Of a DNA stretch of 64,000 nucleotides, positions 50,209 to 58,758 are shown piece after piece. The notes under the pieces were generated by a model. That model searched no databases, was not told the DNA's origin, and saw nothing but the letters and a program-made list of their open reading frames with translations. The position numbers and the translations under genes were made by a program. Location: NCBI RefSeq assembly GCF_006715485.1, contig NZ_VFNH01000002.1, positions 1,725,673 through 1,789,672 of the forward strand, given 5' to 3'. The first letter of the stretch is position 1, and each line of letters starts with the position of its first letter. Source of the stretch: Herbaspirillum sp. SJZ107. GTDB taxonomy: Bacteria; Pseudomonadota; Gammaproteobacteria; Burkholderiales; Burkholderiaceae_D.

Positions 50209-52701
50209 ATGAACGACAGGATATTCCCGGCCCGGGCCGACAGCGGCCGCATCGCGCCGCGAATGGCGGCTTTCCAGCGCACGGCGCTCATGACGGCGCT
50301 CGCGATCGCCTTGTCCACCATGGCGCTCATGCCTGTCGCGTCCAATCAATGGCCGGGCGTCGCCTCGTTCCTGCCGGTCTATCAGGCGACCACCGTCGTC
50401 AGCTACGCCATCGTCGCCTACCTGATCTACGGCTACTTCAGGCAGACCCGCCTGCATGCGCTGTTGTACCTGTGGGGCGGCTGCGTGTACACGTCGGCCA
50501 TCCTGCTGGTGCAGTTCTTCTCGTTTCCCTCCGCGTTCGTCAACGACGTTCGCCTGCTGGGCGGTACGCAGACGCCGAGCTGGCTCTGGTTTTTCTGGCA
50601 CCTCGGCTCGACCGGCATGTTGTTCGGCTATGCCTGGTCCGAATGGCGCCAGCGCGGGCGCCTGGTGGCGGCCCCGATGGCCGCCTTCCGCACTTGCGCG
50701 GCGTTGACGGCCGGCGCGCTGGCGCTCAGTGTGCTCGCGGTGACGCTGTTCCACGACAGGCTGCCCGTGGTCGACGTGGCGGGCGACTTCAGCCGTATCA
50801 CGCGTTCCGGCTATGCGCCCCTGATCCAGGTCATCATCGTGATGGCGCTGTTCATGCTGTGGCGCGCGACCCGCTTCGCCACGCCGATGAGCGCCTGGCT
50901 GGGCGTGGCGATCGTCGCGCTGGCGTTCGACAATGCGATCACGATGGCCGGCGGCGCGCGCCTGACGGCCGGCTGGTATGTCGGCCGACTCAACGCACTC
51001 TTCTCGGCGCTCGTCATGCTGGTGCTGTACCTGAAGGAAGTCAATCGCGTCTACCTGCGCGCCGCCGCCATGGCGGACGAGCTGGCCCGGGCGAACCAGC
51101 GCCTGGCGGGCGAGCATGCGCGCATGCTCAGTCTGTTCGAACAGGCGCCCGGATTCATGGCGGTGCTGGCCGGCCCGGACCTCCGTGTGCAGATCGTCAA
51201 TGCGGCGTTCCAGCGCCTGGTCGGTGACCGCGCCGTCGTCGGCCTGCCCATCGGCCAGGCCCTGCCGGAGCTTGCGGAACAAGGCTACCTCGACTTGATC
51301 GAGGACGTGCGCCGCCGGGGCAGGGCTCATGTCGCCGCCGGCATGAAGCTATCACTGCGGCGCGGGACGGGTGCCGCCTTGGATGAGCTGCATATCGACG
51401 TGCTGTTCCAGCCCAATGTCGGCATGGAGGACGAGGCCGGCACGATCTTCATCCAGGGCAGCGACGTCACCGAACAATGGCGCGCGCGCCGCGAAGTCGG
51501 CCGGCAACAGCAGCATCTCGAAGACCTGGTGCGCGAGCGCACCCGGAAGCTCGAAGACACGCAAACCGCTCTGATGCACTCACAGAAGCTCGAAGCGATC
51601 GGCAAGCTGACCGGCGGCGTGGCGCATGATTTCAACAATGTCCTGCACATCATCAACGGGAACATCGACCTCATCAGGATGTTCACGCATGCCAACGAGA
51701 AGGTGCACCAGCGTTGCGAATCGGCGCAAACCGCCGTCCGGCGCGGCGCCAAGCTGTCGTCGCAATTGCTGGCGTTCGCGCGCAAGCAGCCGCTGCAACC
51801 GGATGCCGTCAGCCTGCCGGACGCGTTCGCGGCCATCGACCTGCTGCTGAAAAGGGCAGTGGGAGAACAGGTCGACGTGCGCTTCGTCGCCTGTCCGGAA
51901 GTATGGAACGTGCTGGTCGACCCGCAGCAACTGGAAAACGTCATCCTCAACCTGTCGCTGAATGCAAGCGATGCGATGCCCTCCGGCGGTACGCTTGTGA
52001 TCCGGGTCGACAATGTCTGCAAGGAAGAGGGCGAATTCGTGCACCTGGCATTCACGGATACCGGCCACGGCATGCCGGCCGACGTGAAGGCGCGCGCGTT
52101 CGAGCCTTTCTTCTCGACCAAGGGCATCGGCAAGGGGACTGGACTCGGCCTGAGCATGGCGTATGGCTTCGTCAAGCAGAGCGGCGGCCATATCGACATC
52201 GACAGCGAAGCCGGGGAAGGGACGACGATCCATATCCTGTTGCCCCGTACCGACGGGCGGGTGGCGGACAAGAAGGCGGCGCCCGGCCTCGCCATCGAGG
52301 GCGGCACCGAAACGGTACTGGCTGTCGACGATGAGCAGGACATTCTCGACAATGTCGCCACCATGCTGCGCGACCTGGGCTACAAGGTGCTGACGGCCGG
52401 CAGCGCCGATGCCGCACTGCGGATGCTGGAGCGCCAGGATCGTATCGACCTGCTGTTCACCGACGTGATCATGCCGGGCGGCGTCAGCGCCACCGACCTG
52501 GCCGAGCGGGCGCGCCTGCGGCATCCGGGCATCGGTGTACTGTTCACGTCCGGCTATACGGAAAACGCGGTGATCCACAACGGCAGGCTGGACGAGGGGG
52601 TGAACCTGCTGAGCAAGCCCTATGGCCGGGTGGAACTGGCGAGTGCCTTGCGTACCGTGCTGGCACGGCCATCCGAGGTGCGCGAGGCCGGCATCGCGTG
52701 A
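50209..52701 (+). CDS. MASE4-PAS hybrid histidine kinase with receiver
   Basis: 830 residues. An N-terminal sensor of about seven or eight transmembrane segments (residues ~20-275; MASE4-like by layout) leads to a PAS-like domain (~300-420), a coiled coil (RRREVGRQQQHLEDLVRERT), HisKA with His473 in the GGVAHDFNN motif, HATPase (NLSLNASDAMPSGG, GTGLGLSMAYGFVKQSGG) and a C-terminal receiver with Asp752 (FTDVIMPGG), Thr/Ser (FTSGYT) and Lys (LSKPYG) intact. The kinase transmits to its own receiver and then to an unknown partner. ATG 50209 (MNDRIF) is used; GTG 50167 and ATG 50182 are in frame. Confidence 0.88.
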   Translation: MNDRIFPARADSGRIAPRMAAFQRTALMTALAIALSTMALMPVASNQWPGVASFLPVYQATTVVSYAIVAYLIYGYFRQTRLHALLYLWGGCVYTSAILLVQFFSFPSAFVNDVRLLGGTQTPSWLWFFWHLGSTGMLFGYAWSEWRQRGRLVAAPMAAFRTCAALTAGALALSVLAVTLFHDRLPVVDVAGDFSRITRSGYAPLIQVIIVMALFMLWRATRFATPMSAWLGVAIVALAFDNAITMAGGARLTAGWYVGRLNALFSALVMLVLYLKEVNRVYLRAAAMADELARANQRLAGEHARMLSLFEQAPGFMAVLAGPDLRVQIVNAAFQRLVGDRAVVGLPIGQALPELAEQGYLDLIEDVRRRGRAHVAAGMKLSLRRGTGAALDELHIDVLFQPNVGMEDEAGTIFIQGSDVTEQWRARREVGRQQQHLEDLVRERTRKLEDTQTALMHSQKLEAIGKLTGGVAHDFNNVLHIINGNIDLIRMFTHANEKVHQRCESAQTAVRRGAKLSSQLLAFARKQPLQPDAVSLPDAFAAIDLLLKRAVGEQVDVRFVACPEVWNVLVDPQQLENVILNLSLNASDAMPSGGTLVIRVDNVCKEEGEFVHLAFTDTGHGMPADVKARAFEPFFSTKGIGKGTGLGLSMAYGFVKQSGGHIDIDSEAGEGTTIHILLPRTDGRVADKKAAPGLAIEGGTETVLAVDDEQDILDNVATMLRDLGYKVLTAGSADAALRMLERQDRIDLLFTDVIMPGGVSATDLAERARLRHPGIGVLFTSGYTENAVIHNGRLDEGVNLLSKPYGRVELASALRTVLARPSEVREAGIA

Positions 52702-52786
52702 GCCGGGTTCCATCTGGCGTGCGCCCGCCGCCGTGAAATGCGCGTAGGGTCGATGTGCGTGACATCATCTCCAGAGAGGCATCACG

Positions 52787-53059
52787 ATGGAAGCCGGACC
52801 CGCGCATACCTACAGCCGCCTGCCCTTGAGCCCCGAGCAGGACAGTGAAATCAGGCACTACATCCATGGCAGGCAGCGTAGCGGCCTGCCATGGGACACG
52901 GCCGAGCTCCATGCGATGATCGCGGACATGCTCGAACCGCCCGAAGTCGACGAGGAGGACCGGCAGTCGCTGTCCGGCAGCATGGACAAGGAGAGTGCGG
53001 CGGCGCGCCTCGACGGCGACACCGACCGCGAGGAGGCTCGTCCACCTCCCGCGTCCTGA
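52787..53059 (+). CDS. Hypothetical small acidic protein
   Basis: 90 residues, acidic. SPEQDSEIRHYIHGRQRSGL and PWDTAELHAMIADMLEPPEV form the likely folded part; the C-terminal third is charged and disordered. AGAGAGG precedes the ATG. Follows the hybrid kinase gene by 85 bases. Not recognised. Confidence 0.55.
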   Translation: MEAGPAHTYSRLPLSPEQDSEIRHYIHGRQRSGLPWDTAELHAMIADMLEPPEVDEEDRQSLSGSMDKESAAARLDGDTDREEARPPPAS

Positions 53060-53080
53060 TGCCGCCTCGAATGCAGCTGC

Positions 53081-54118
53081 CTAGTGCAGGCCGCGCCGCT
53101 TGTGCAGGTACATCTCGCGGTCGGCCAACTGCACGTAGGCGAGCAGGGGTCTGCCGTCGTCGGTATCGCATTGCACGGCGCCGGCGCTGATCGCAAGCGG
53201 GTACGTGCGCTCCTGCATCAGGTTGAATGCACGCAGGTTGTCCTTCAGCCTTGCCAGGATGGTGCGCGGATGCGCATCGTCGAGGACGAACGCGACGAAC
53301 TCATCGCCCCCCAAACGGGCCAGCACGTCGGTGTCGCGCAGCGACTCGCGCAATACGGCGGCGGCATCGCGGATCAGGTTGTCGCCGGTTTCGTGCCCGA
53401 GCTGGTCGTTCACCAGTTTGAGGCCGTCGATGTCCGCGTAGATCACGGCGCAGCCGGCATGCCTGCGCCTGGCCAGTTTGAACAGGTGCTCCGCCTGCAC
53501 GAAGAAACCACGCCGGTTGTTCAAGCCCGTCAGGACATCGGTCAGGGCGAGGGCGCGGATGGTGCGTTCATCTTCGTCACGGCGCGCCAGCTCGTCGGCA
53601 TGCGCCTGGGCCGTACCGGCCATCTGCTCGTACTGCGTGGACACCAGATCCTCGAGTGAGGTGCGGGTCGAGATCCGGCCCAGTGTCGCCACGGATAATT
53701 CGAGAATGGTCTCGAGCAGACGCTGCCGCGTGGCCCATGCCGGGTGGTGAACGTCGTCTGTCCAGCCAGCGGCGAGCACGGCCATGCAGTCATGGGCCGG
53801 CACACCCAGCAGCAGCATGCCGGGCGCCGGCCTGGCGGCGGCGCCGGACCCACCCTCCAGCTTCTCCAGCGCGATGCGATACCAGGCGTGGCTGCGGTCG
53901 GCCCTGTGCGGCTGGCCGTGACGGTTGAAACCGATCAACTCGTCGACCTCGCCGCGGACCAGCAGCATGGCACCGTCGAACCGAGTGAGCTCGGCCATGG
54001 CACGGCCGGTCAGCGCCAGTGCCGCCAACGGCGCGTCGGCTTGCATCAGTTCGCGCGACATGGTGAGGAGGGTGCGCAATTGCCGGACTTCCGCATCGGT
54101 TTCGGTGTTTCGAGTCAT
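53081..54118 (-). CDS. Diguanylate cyclase (GAF-like N-domain, GGDEF)
   Basis: 345 residues. N-terminal ~165 residues are a GAF-like sensor, then GGDEF at ~185-345 with LTDVLTGLNNRRGF, ADIDGLKLVNDQLGHETGDN and intact RLGGDEFVAF. An RxxD inhibitory site (RDTD) sits five residues before GGDEF, so product inhibition is likely. It converges on the small acidic gene. The N-terminal domain has a Cys-Asp-poor, signal-unknown pocket. Confidence 0.88.
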   Translation of the reverse strand: MTRNTETDAEVRQLRTLLTMSRELMQADAPLAALALTGRAMAELTRFDGAMLLVRGEVDELIGFNRHGQPHRADRSHAWYRIALEKLEGGSGAAARPAPGMLLLGVPAHDCMAVLAAGWTDDVHHPAWATRQRLLETILELSVATLGRISTRTSLEDLVSTQYEQMAGTAQAHADELARRDEDERTIRALALTDVLTGLNNRRGFFVQAEHLFKLARRRHAGCAVIYADIDGLKLVNDQLGHETGDNLIRDAAAVLRESLRDTDVLARLGGDEFVAFVLDDAHPRTILARLKDNLRAFNLMQERTYPLAISAGAVQCDTDDGRPLLAYVQLADREMYLHKRRGLH

Positions 54119-54157
54119 CGACGACGCTCCATTGACGGTTTGGCAGGGATTGCGGTG

Positions 54158-54571
54158 TCAAGAGCCGTCCGGTCCGGTCGGCGTGATCGCTTCCGACACC
54201 GACTGCCCGGCGCTCTCCCGGCGGCGCAATGCCGGATGCGCCAGCACACGGACGATCACATGATCTGGAACGTTCTTGTGTTCCATGTATTGCCGGGCGA
54301 GGCCGGCGTCGCGCACTTCCAGGATGTTCAGTCCGCGCGCGACGGCGTTGGCCGTCGGCTCGTCATTGCGCCGTTGGCGCTCGTTGATGTGCATCGATAC
54401 CCCTGACAAAGGATCGGAGGCCGGCATCAAGCGTCCGAGGCAGCGTTTTGCCTCCACCGCACGCCGGCGCGATTCATCATACGCCGTGCGGCGACGCCGG
54501 GCGAGCGGTTTTCGATAGACCGCTTCGGTACCGATCGGTTGCTGTCCATGAGGTTCTTGATCGTTATGCAT
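54158..54571 (-). CDS. Hypothetical protein, right end of the island
   Basis: 137 residues, Arg-rich N-terminal 60 residues then a more ordered part (GLNILEVRDAGLARQYMEHK followed by NVPDHVIVRVLAHPALRRRE). ATG at residue 60 (54394, MHINERQRRNDEP) is another possible start, as the upstream part has no Shine-Dalgarno. Unknown family. Last gene before the tRNA-Cys repeat; upstream of the GGDEF gene on the same strand by 39 bases. Confidence 0.55.
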   Translation of the reverse strand: MHNDQEPHGQQPIGTEAVYRKPLARRRRTAYDESRRRAVEAKRCLGRLMPASDPLSGVSMHINERQRRNDEPTANAVARGLNILEVRDAGLARQYMEHKNVPDHVIVRVLAHPALRRRESAGQSVSEAITPTGPDGS

Positions 54572-55155
54572 CGATGGCGTCGTACTGCTCGTACCTGCCG
54601 ACTAACTTCACGAAAACGAAACCGTATGGGTAATTGATCGAACGGGAGGCAAGGAAAGAAGGGAAGGGTGCCTAGCTCATGTGGCGCTAAACTGTGGTTC
54701 TGACCTAACTCTTTGATTCGTAAATGCTAAAACGGCCTGCAAAGCCGTCTAGACGGGTTCGACTCCCGTCCTCGCCTCCATCTATATTTTTATCGAGTAC
54801 ACGTTGCTACTAAATCAGGAGATGCTCCTTTTAGTTCGTGTTAGCGAGATTCGCCGCAACGACTCATAACGGTCTTATTCCACTGGCATTGTGCTCGAGG
54901 CGCGCTGCATTCAGTTGATTTCCCACGACTCTAAACGCTGACCAGTCACAAGTATTGGGACTTCTAAGTGTCTATGGATCGAGTGGCGATTTACTGCGCG
55001 GCATGCTGCGCGACTACATCGATCATGGGTGCCGATGGGGCTAAACTAAGCAGGTAGCCGTGGGCCGGTCGCACGGGGCTGTAGGCCTGCGATGGGCCGC
55101 GCGTAGTTAGTAGCCGCGTGCGGCTGACGATCGTATTGCGAAAGGAGCTGTTCCG
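54572..55155. other. Gene-poor right boundary of the island
   Basis: 584 bases with no credible gene. Contains the tRNA-Cys 3' copy at 54733-54782. The remainder shows no recognisable integrase or insertion-sequence relic; GC is lower than in flanking genes. AAAGGAG at 55140-55146 serves the next gene. Confidence 0.6.
54733..54782 (+). repeat. Attachment-site direct repeat, distal copy (tRNA-Cys 3' fragment)
   Basis: Exact 50-bp copy of 33377-33426: anticodon loop, variable region, T-arm, acceptor 3' strand and CCA. The 5' half of the tRNA is missing, so it is not a functional gene. Confidence 0.93.
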
Positions 55156-55524
55156 ATGCGCGCACTGCTCAAAAATTTACTGTTGGCTGGACTCGCCGGC
55201 CTGGTCGGGCTGCTGATCTTCGGCGCCAGTCCAGTCGGGTCGGTGTGGCAGACGGTTGGCATGGCGCTCCTGATGCCGGCGGCTGTCTCGTTCCTGTTCT
55301 CTGCCGGCGACCTGATTTACCTCGCTCTGCAGAGGTGGGCGAGCGCCCCCTCGAAAGCCACCGTTTTTACCCATCTATGTGCTGGGCTGATGCTACTGCT
55401 TGCGCTCGCAACCGAAAGCGACCCGCGGCTTCAAGGCAGCGCCCGCTATGTGCTGCTTGCCGGTCTGCCCTTGTCGGTCTACGTGTTCAGATGGCTTTAC
55501 CGCACAATTTTGCGCAGCGAGTGA
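55156..55524 (+). CDS. Small integral membrane protein, unknown
   Basis: 122 residues with four hydrophobic segments (about 4-25, 30-52, 70-88, 95-115) and only short loops. No family recognised. AAAGGAG is well spaced. Stands alone downstream of the island boundary. Confidence 0.6.
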   Translation: MRALLKNLLLAGLAGLVGLLIFGASPVGSVWQTVGMALLMPAAVSFLFSAGDLIYLALQRWASAPSKATVFTHLCAGLMLLLALATESDPRLQGSARYVLLAGLPLSVYVFRWLYRTILRSE

Positions 55525-55744
55525 GGCGTCGTTTGCAGCCCCGGTTAGCGCGCCCACGGATATCTTTTTGCTGATCGGTTCCGCACGGCGCTCACTCCTC
55601 CGATCCCGCGTCGTCCTGATCGTATCCACGGGCCGCTGTAACTGGGCGCTGCCGGGCTTTAACGCGCAAATGCACAGTTCGTACTGCGGAACCGCGAAGT
55701 CAAGCGGGTGAAGCACCGCGCGGGTCAAACGGCGCCGCGCTCGT

Positions 55745-56107
55745 TTAGCGGGTCAAGCTAGCGCTGGGTGTTCTTTGCTCCTGACAGGGCGCCTTATGTC
55801 TGTTACAGAACGCCGGCAGATTCGCTTCGATCGAGCGGATGCACTTGTTTGTACTGTTTGAACCGCCCCGCCTTTCGTGTGCCCAGTTAAACAGAGGCAG
55901 TGCCTTGGGCGGTTGAGTAAGCGCTTCAGCAGGTATACCAAGTCCTTTGTGCAGCTTCCAGATCATAGGGGGTGTCAGAGGACGAATACCGTGCAGCACC
56001 TCGTAGACTCGGTCGGATCGGCCAATCATCGGCTCGACATCCTTGACGGTGAGGCCCTTCCGGTCCATTTGGAACTTGATGGCCTCAACTGGGTCTGCAA
56101 TTTCCAT
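55745..56107 (-). pseudogene. Truncated HigA-type antitoxin
   Basis: 120 codons. ADPVEAIKFQMDRKGLTVKD then VEPMIGRSDRVYEVLHGIRP and LTPPMIWKLHKGLGIPAEAL match the helix-turn-helix half of HigA-type antitoxins, which normally have about 60 more N-terminal residues. The in-frame codons before the ATG also look like family (HFLMEIADP), but a stop lies about 50 bases upstream, so the N-terminal half is lost. The C-terminal ~45 residues are unlike the family and likely out of the true gene. No toxin gene is adjacent. Confidence 0.6.
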
Positions 56108-56369
56108 CAGGAAGTGAGGCCCGTTCCGTTTGCAGCCAATGCCTATCCCGAAAATTTAATTTGACCTCGACTGAGCCTTAGTGAGAGGTGGAACCCAGCG
56201 GCTTGGCAGGCCGCTGCATGTGCATTCGCATGGAGATCCAAAACTGGAATTTGAATCGCTACGAGTTCAGTAGAAACACATCCAGACGAAATGTTGAGAT
56301 CGACTTTGCTTGCATCCGTGATTTATATCATGTTGTAATGAATTTCAAAAAATAAAAGGAGACTTGCGA

Positions 56370-57149
56370 ATGACCTTCACCCATCGAACCCGCACAGCCG
56401 GCCTGTTGGCCATGTTGCTGTGTTCCACCGCTGCTCAAGCACAAACCAAACCAGAGGAGACCGAGGTCTGGACTCAGGAGCCGACGCGTGTGACCCCGGC
56501 CACGGCCACGCGCGCGCCGTCGGATGCGGTGCTGCTGTTCGATGGCGCCAACCTGAACGAGTGGGTGTCGACCGCCGCGCCCGACAAACCCGCCCCCTGG
56601 ACCGTCGCCGACGGCGTCTTCACCGTTCGCCCTGGCAGCGGCAACATCCAGACCCGCCGCCAGTTCGGCGATTACCAGTTGCACCTGGAATGGCGCATCC
56701 CGGCCGACATCAAGGGCACCGGCCAGGACCGCGGCAACAGCGGTTTGTTCCTTGCCTCCACCGGCGCGAACGACCGCGGCTACGAACTCCAGATCCTGGA
56801 CTGCGTGAACAACAAGACCTACGTGAACGGACAGGCGGCCAGCATCTACAAGCAGTCGATCCCGCTGGTGAACGCGTGCGCGGGCGCCGGGGAATGGCAG
56901 ACGTATGACGTGATCTGGAAGGCGCCGCGCTTTGCCGCCGACGGCTCGCTGGCGTCACCCGCGTACGTGACGGCGCTGCACAACGGCGTGCTGGTACAGA
57001 ATCACGTGGCGCTGCGCGGGGAGACCGTGTACATCGGCAAGCCGTCGTACACGAAGCACGGGCGTGCGCCGATCAAGCTGCAGGACCACCGGCATCTGGT
57101 CAGCTTCAGGAATATGTGGGTGCGGGAGCTGGAAACGGCCAATCAGTAG
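56370..57149 (+). CDS. Secreted DUF1080 (3-keto-glycoside hydrolase-like) protein
   Basis: 259 residues. Signal peptide to ~Ala21 (CSTAAQAQT). The DUF1080 fold shows LLFDGANLNEWVSTAAPDKP, WTVADGVFTVRPGSGNIQT, GNSGLFLASTGANDRGYELQ (last ones in part) and the typical concanavalin-like layout. DUF1080 proteins include 3-keto-disaccharide hydrolases. Start 56370 after AGGAG; TTG 56364 is in frame. The convergent oxidoreductase downstream supports a keto-glycoside role. Confidence 0.85.
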   Translation: MTFTHRTRTAGLLAMLLCSTAAQAQTKPEETEVWTQEPTRVTPATATRAPSDAVLLFDGANLNEWVSTAAPDKPAPWTVADGVFTVRPGSGNIQTRRQFGDYQLHLEWRIPADIKGTGQDRGNSGLFLASTGANDRGYELQILDCVNNKTYVNGQAASIYKQSIPLVNACAGAGEWQTYDVIWKAPRFAADGSLASPAYVTALHNGVLVQNHVALRGETVYIGKPSYTKHGRAPIKLQDHRHLVSFRNMWVRELETANQ

Positions 57150-57230
57150 CGCATCCGGGCAGTGTAGTGCGCCCACCAGGCATGGTGGGCGTGCAGGCTT
57201 CGACGCCGCGGTTCTGATGCTGCGGTGTCG

Positions 57231-58592
57231 TCAACCCGCCAGCTTCATGTTCACCGGATCCCATAACACGATCTTCTGCTCGAACAGGCTTTTGTTCGAC
57301 GCCAGCCCTGCGGCGGCCGCGCGGAAACCGAAGACTGCATCCTCCTTCACCTTGCCGCCGGTGCGGATCGCATTGTAGAAATTGGCGTGGTGGTCGAAAT
57401 GGTCGCTGTAGCCGGCCGGCGCCTTCCATTCCGAACGGCTGGTCTCGTTCTTCGATGTCTGGCCGGCGTAGTGCTGCTCGTACCAGGCCTTGAAATCTTC
57501 CTGGTTCTGCTTGTCGAAGGTGGCGTAGCTGTCCCAGCTGCCGAAGCCCGGCGCCTGCGCCATCTTGCTGCGCATGACCTCCACCGAACTGCCGCGCACG
57601 ATCATCTTTCCCTCGGTGCCGACCAGTGCAATCTGTTCGCCGCCACCGCCGCCATCGATGAAATTCACGCGCACCTGCAGGTTGAACGGGCCGGATCTAT
57701 CGGTCGCCGGATAGTCGTAAACGCCGGCCATCACGTCCGGCACGTCGCGGCCATCCTTCCAGTAGCGCGTGCCGCCGGACGTGTAGATGCGCGTCGGTCC
57801 GAGCGAGCTGGTAATCAGGTGCAGGCCCGAGAACAGGTGCACGAAGAGGTCGCCGGCGATGCCGGTGCCGTAATCCTGGTAGTTCCGCCAGTGGAAAAAG
57901 CGTTCGGCGTCGAACGCGCGGCGCGGCGCGTCGCCGAGGAAGCGATTCCAATCGACCGTCTGTGGTGATGCGTCGCGCGGAATCGAGTATTGCCAGGCGC
58001 CGTTTGCCGATTGGCGGTCCCAGAACGCTTCCGCCATGACCAGCTGGCCGATGGCGCCCGCCTCGTACAATTCCTTCGCTTTCAAGTAGGTGGCCGAGCT
58101 GACGCGCTGGCTGCCGACCTGGCAAATGGCGCCCGTCTGCTGTTGGGCCGCGATCATCGGCAGGCCTTGTTCCAGCCTGTGCACCATCGGCTTCTCGCAA
58201 TACACGGCCTTGCCTTTCTTCATGGCTGCGATGGCGATCTTGTCGTGCCAATGGTCGGTCGTCGAAATGATGACCGCATCGATCGATTTGTTGTCGAGGA
58301 TGTTTTCGAAGTGCGGGGTCGTCACCAGGTCGTTGCCGTAGACTTCCTTCGCACGTTTCAGGTGCCCCGTGTAGAGGTCGCAGGCCGCGACCAGTTTCAC
58401 GCCGGGTACCTTGACCGTCGTGGCGCAATTATTGAAACCCATGATGCCCATGCCGATCGCGGCGACCTGGATCTGGTCGTTGGCGGAGCGATTTTGCGCG
58501 AGCGCGGCATAGGGCAGGGCGGACGCCAGCAGGGCGCCGCCTGCCTGTCCGAGGAATCGTCTGCGGGAATAGGTCCTGGTGTCGCTGCTCAT
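57231..58592 (-). CDS. Tat-exported Gfo/Idh/MocA oxidoreductase
   Basis: 453 residues. The N-terminus carries a Tat signal (YSRRRFLGQAGGALLASALP, in part). A Rossmann NAD(P) domain follows (VAAIGMGIMGFNN, ISTTDHWHDKIAIAAMKKGK, then VYCEKPM with the catalytic Lys) and the alpha/beta substrate domain (HWRNYQDYGTGIAGDLFVH). Members of this secreted branch act on sugars and often accompany DUF1080 proteins. Start 58592 is chosen to place the twin Arg near residue 10. Converges on the DUF1080 gene and is divergent from the propeller gene. Confidence 0.9.
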   Translation of the reverse strand: MSSDTRTYSRRRFLGQAGGALLASALPYAALAQNRSANDQIQVAAIGMGIMGFNNCATTVKVPGVKLVAACDLYTGHLKRAKEVYGNDLVTTPHFENILDNKSIDAVIISTTDHWHDKIAIAAMKKGKAVYCEKPMVHRLEQGLPMIAAQQQTGAICQVGSQRVSSATYLKAKELYEAGAIGQLVMAEAFWDRQSANGAWQYSIPRDASPQTVDWNRFLGDAPRRAFDAERFFHWRNYQDYGTGIAGDLFVHLFSGLHLITSSLGPTRIYTSGGTRYWKDGRDVPDVMAGVYDYPATDRSGPFNLQVRVNFIDGGGGGEQIALVGTEGKMIVRGSSVEVMRSKMAQAPGFGSWDSYATFDKQNQEDFKAWYEQHYAGQTSKNETSRSEWKAPAGYSDHFDHHANFYNAIRTGGKVKEDAVFGFRAAAAGLASNKSLFEQKIVLWDPVNMKLAG

Positions 58593-58758
58593 GTGTCTCC
58601 TCGCGTTATGGTTGTTGTGACAGGCTGGGAACATTCTAGCGCCGGCCGAGGCGCCAAAGTGTCAGGAAATCGGATGAGTTTGTAATGAAATCGGCAAGCG
58701 GCATCCACATTGCCGAATTCGTTCTACGATTGCCTCTTACCCAAACCACGGAGACGCA

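Larger units (their letters stand above)
33377..54782. mobile_element. Genomic island in tRNA-Cys, 21.4 kb, no integrase seen
   Basis: Bounded by an intact tRNA-Cys and an exact 50-bp copy of its 3' end, the standard footprint of tyrosine-integrase islands. Between them lie about 19 genes, mostly histidine kinases, receivers, c-di-GMP proteins, phasins and small unknown proteins, with many strand switches, unlike the orderly core operons on the left. The ends (33427-33836 and 54572-54732) are gene-poor and AT-richer. No integrase, excisionase, relaxase or phage gene could be read, so it looks immobilised, or mobilised in trans. Flank and content are seen; transfer is inferred. Confidence 0.75.
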
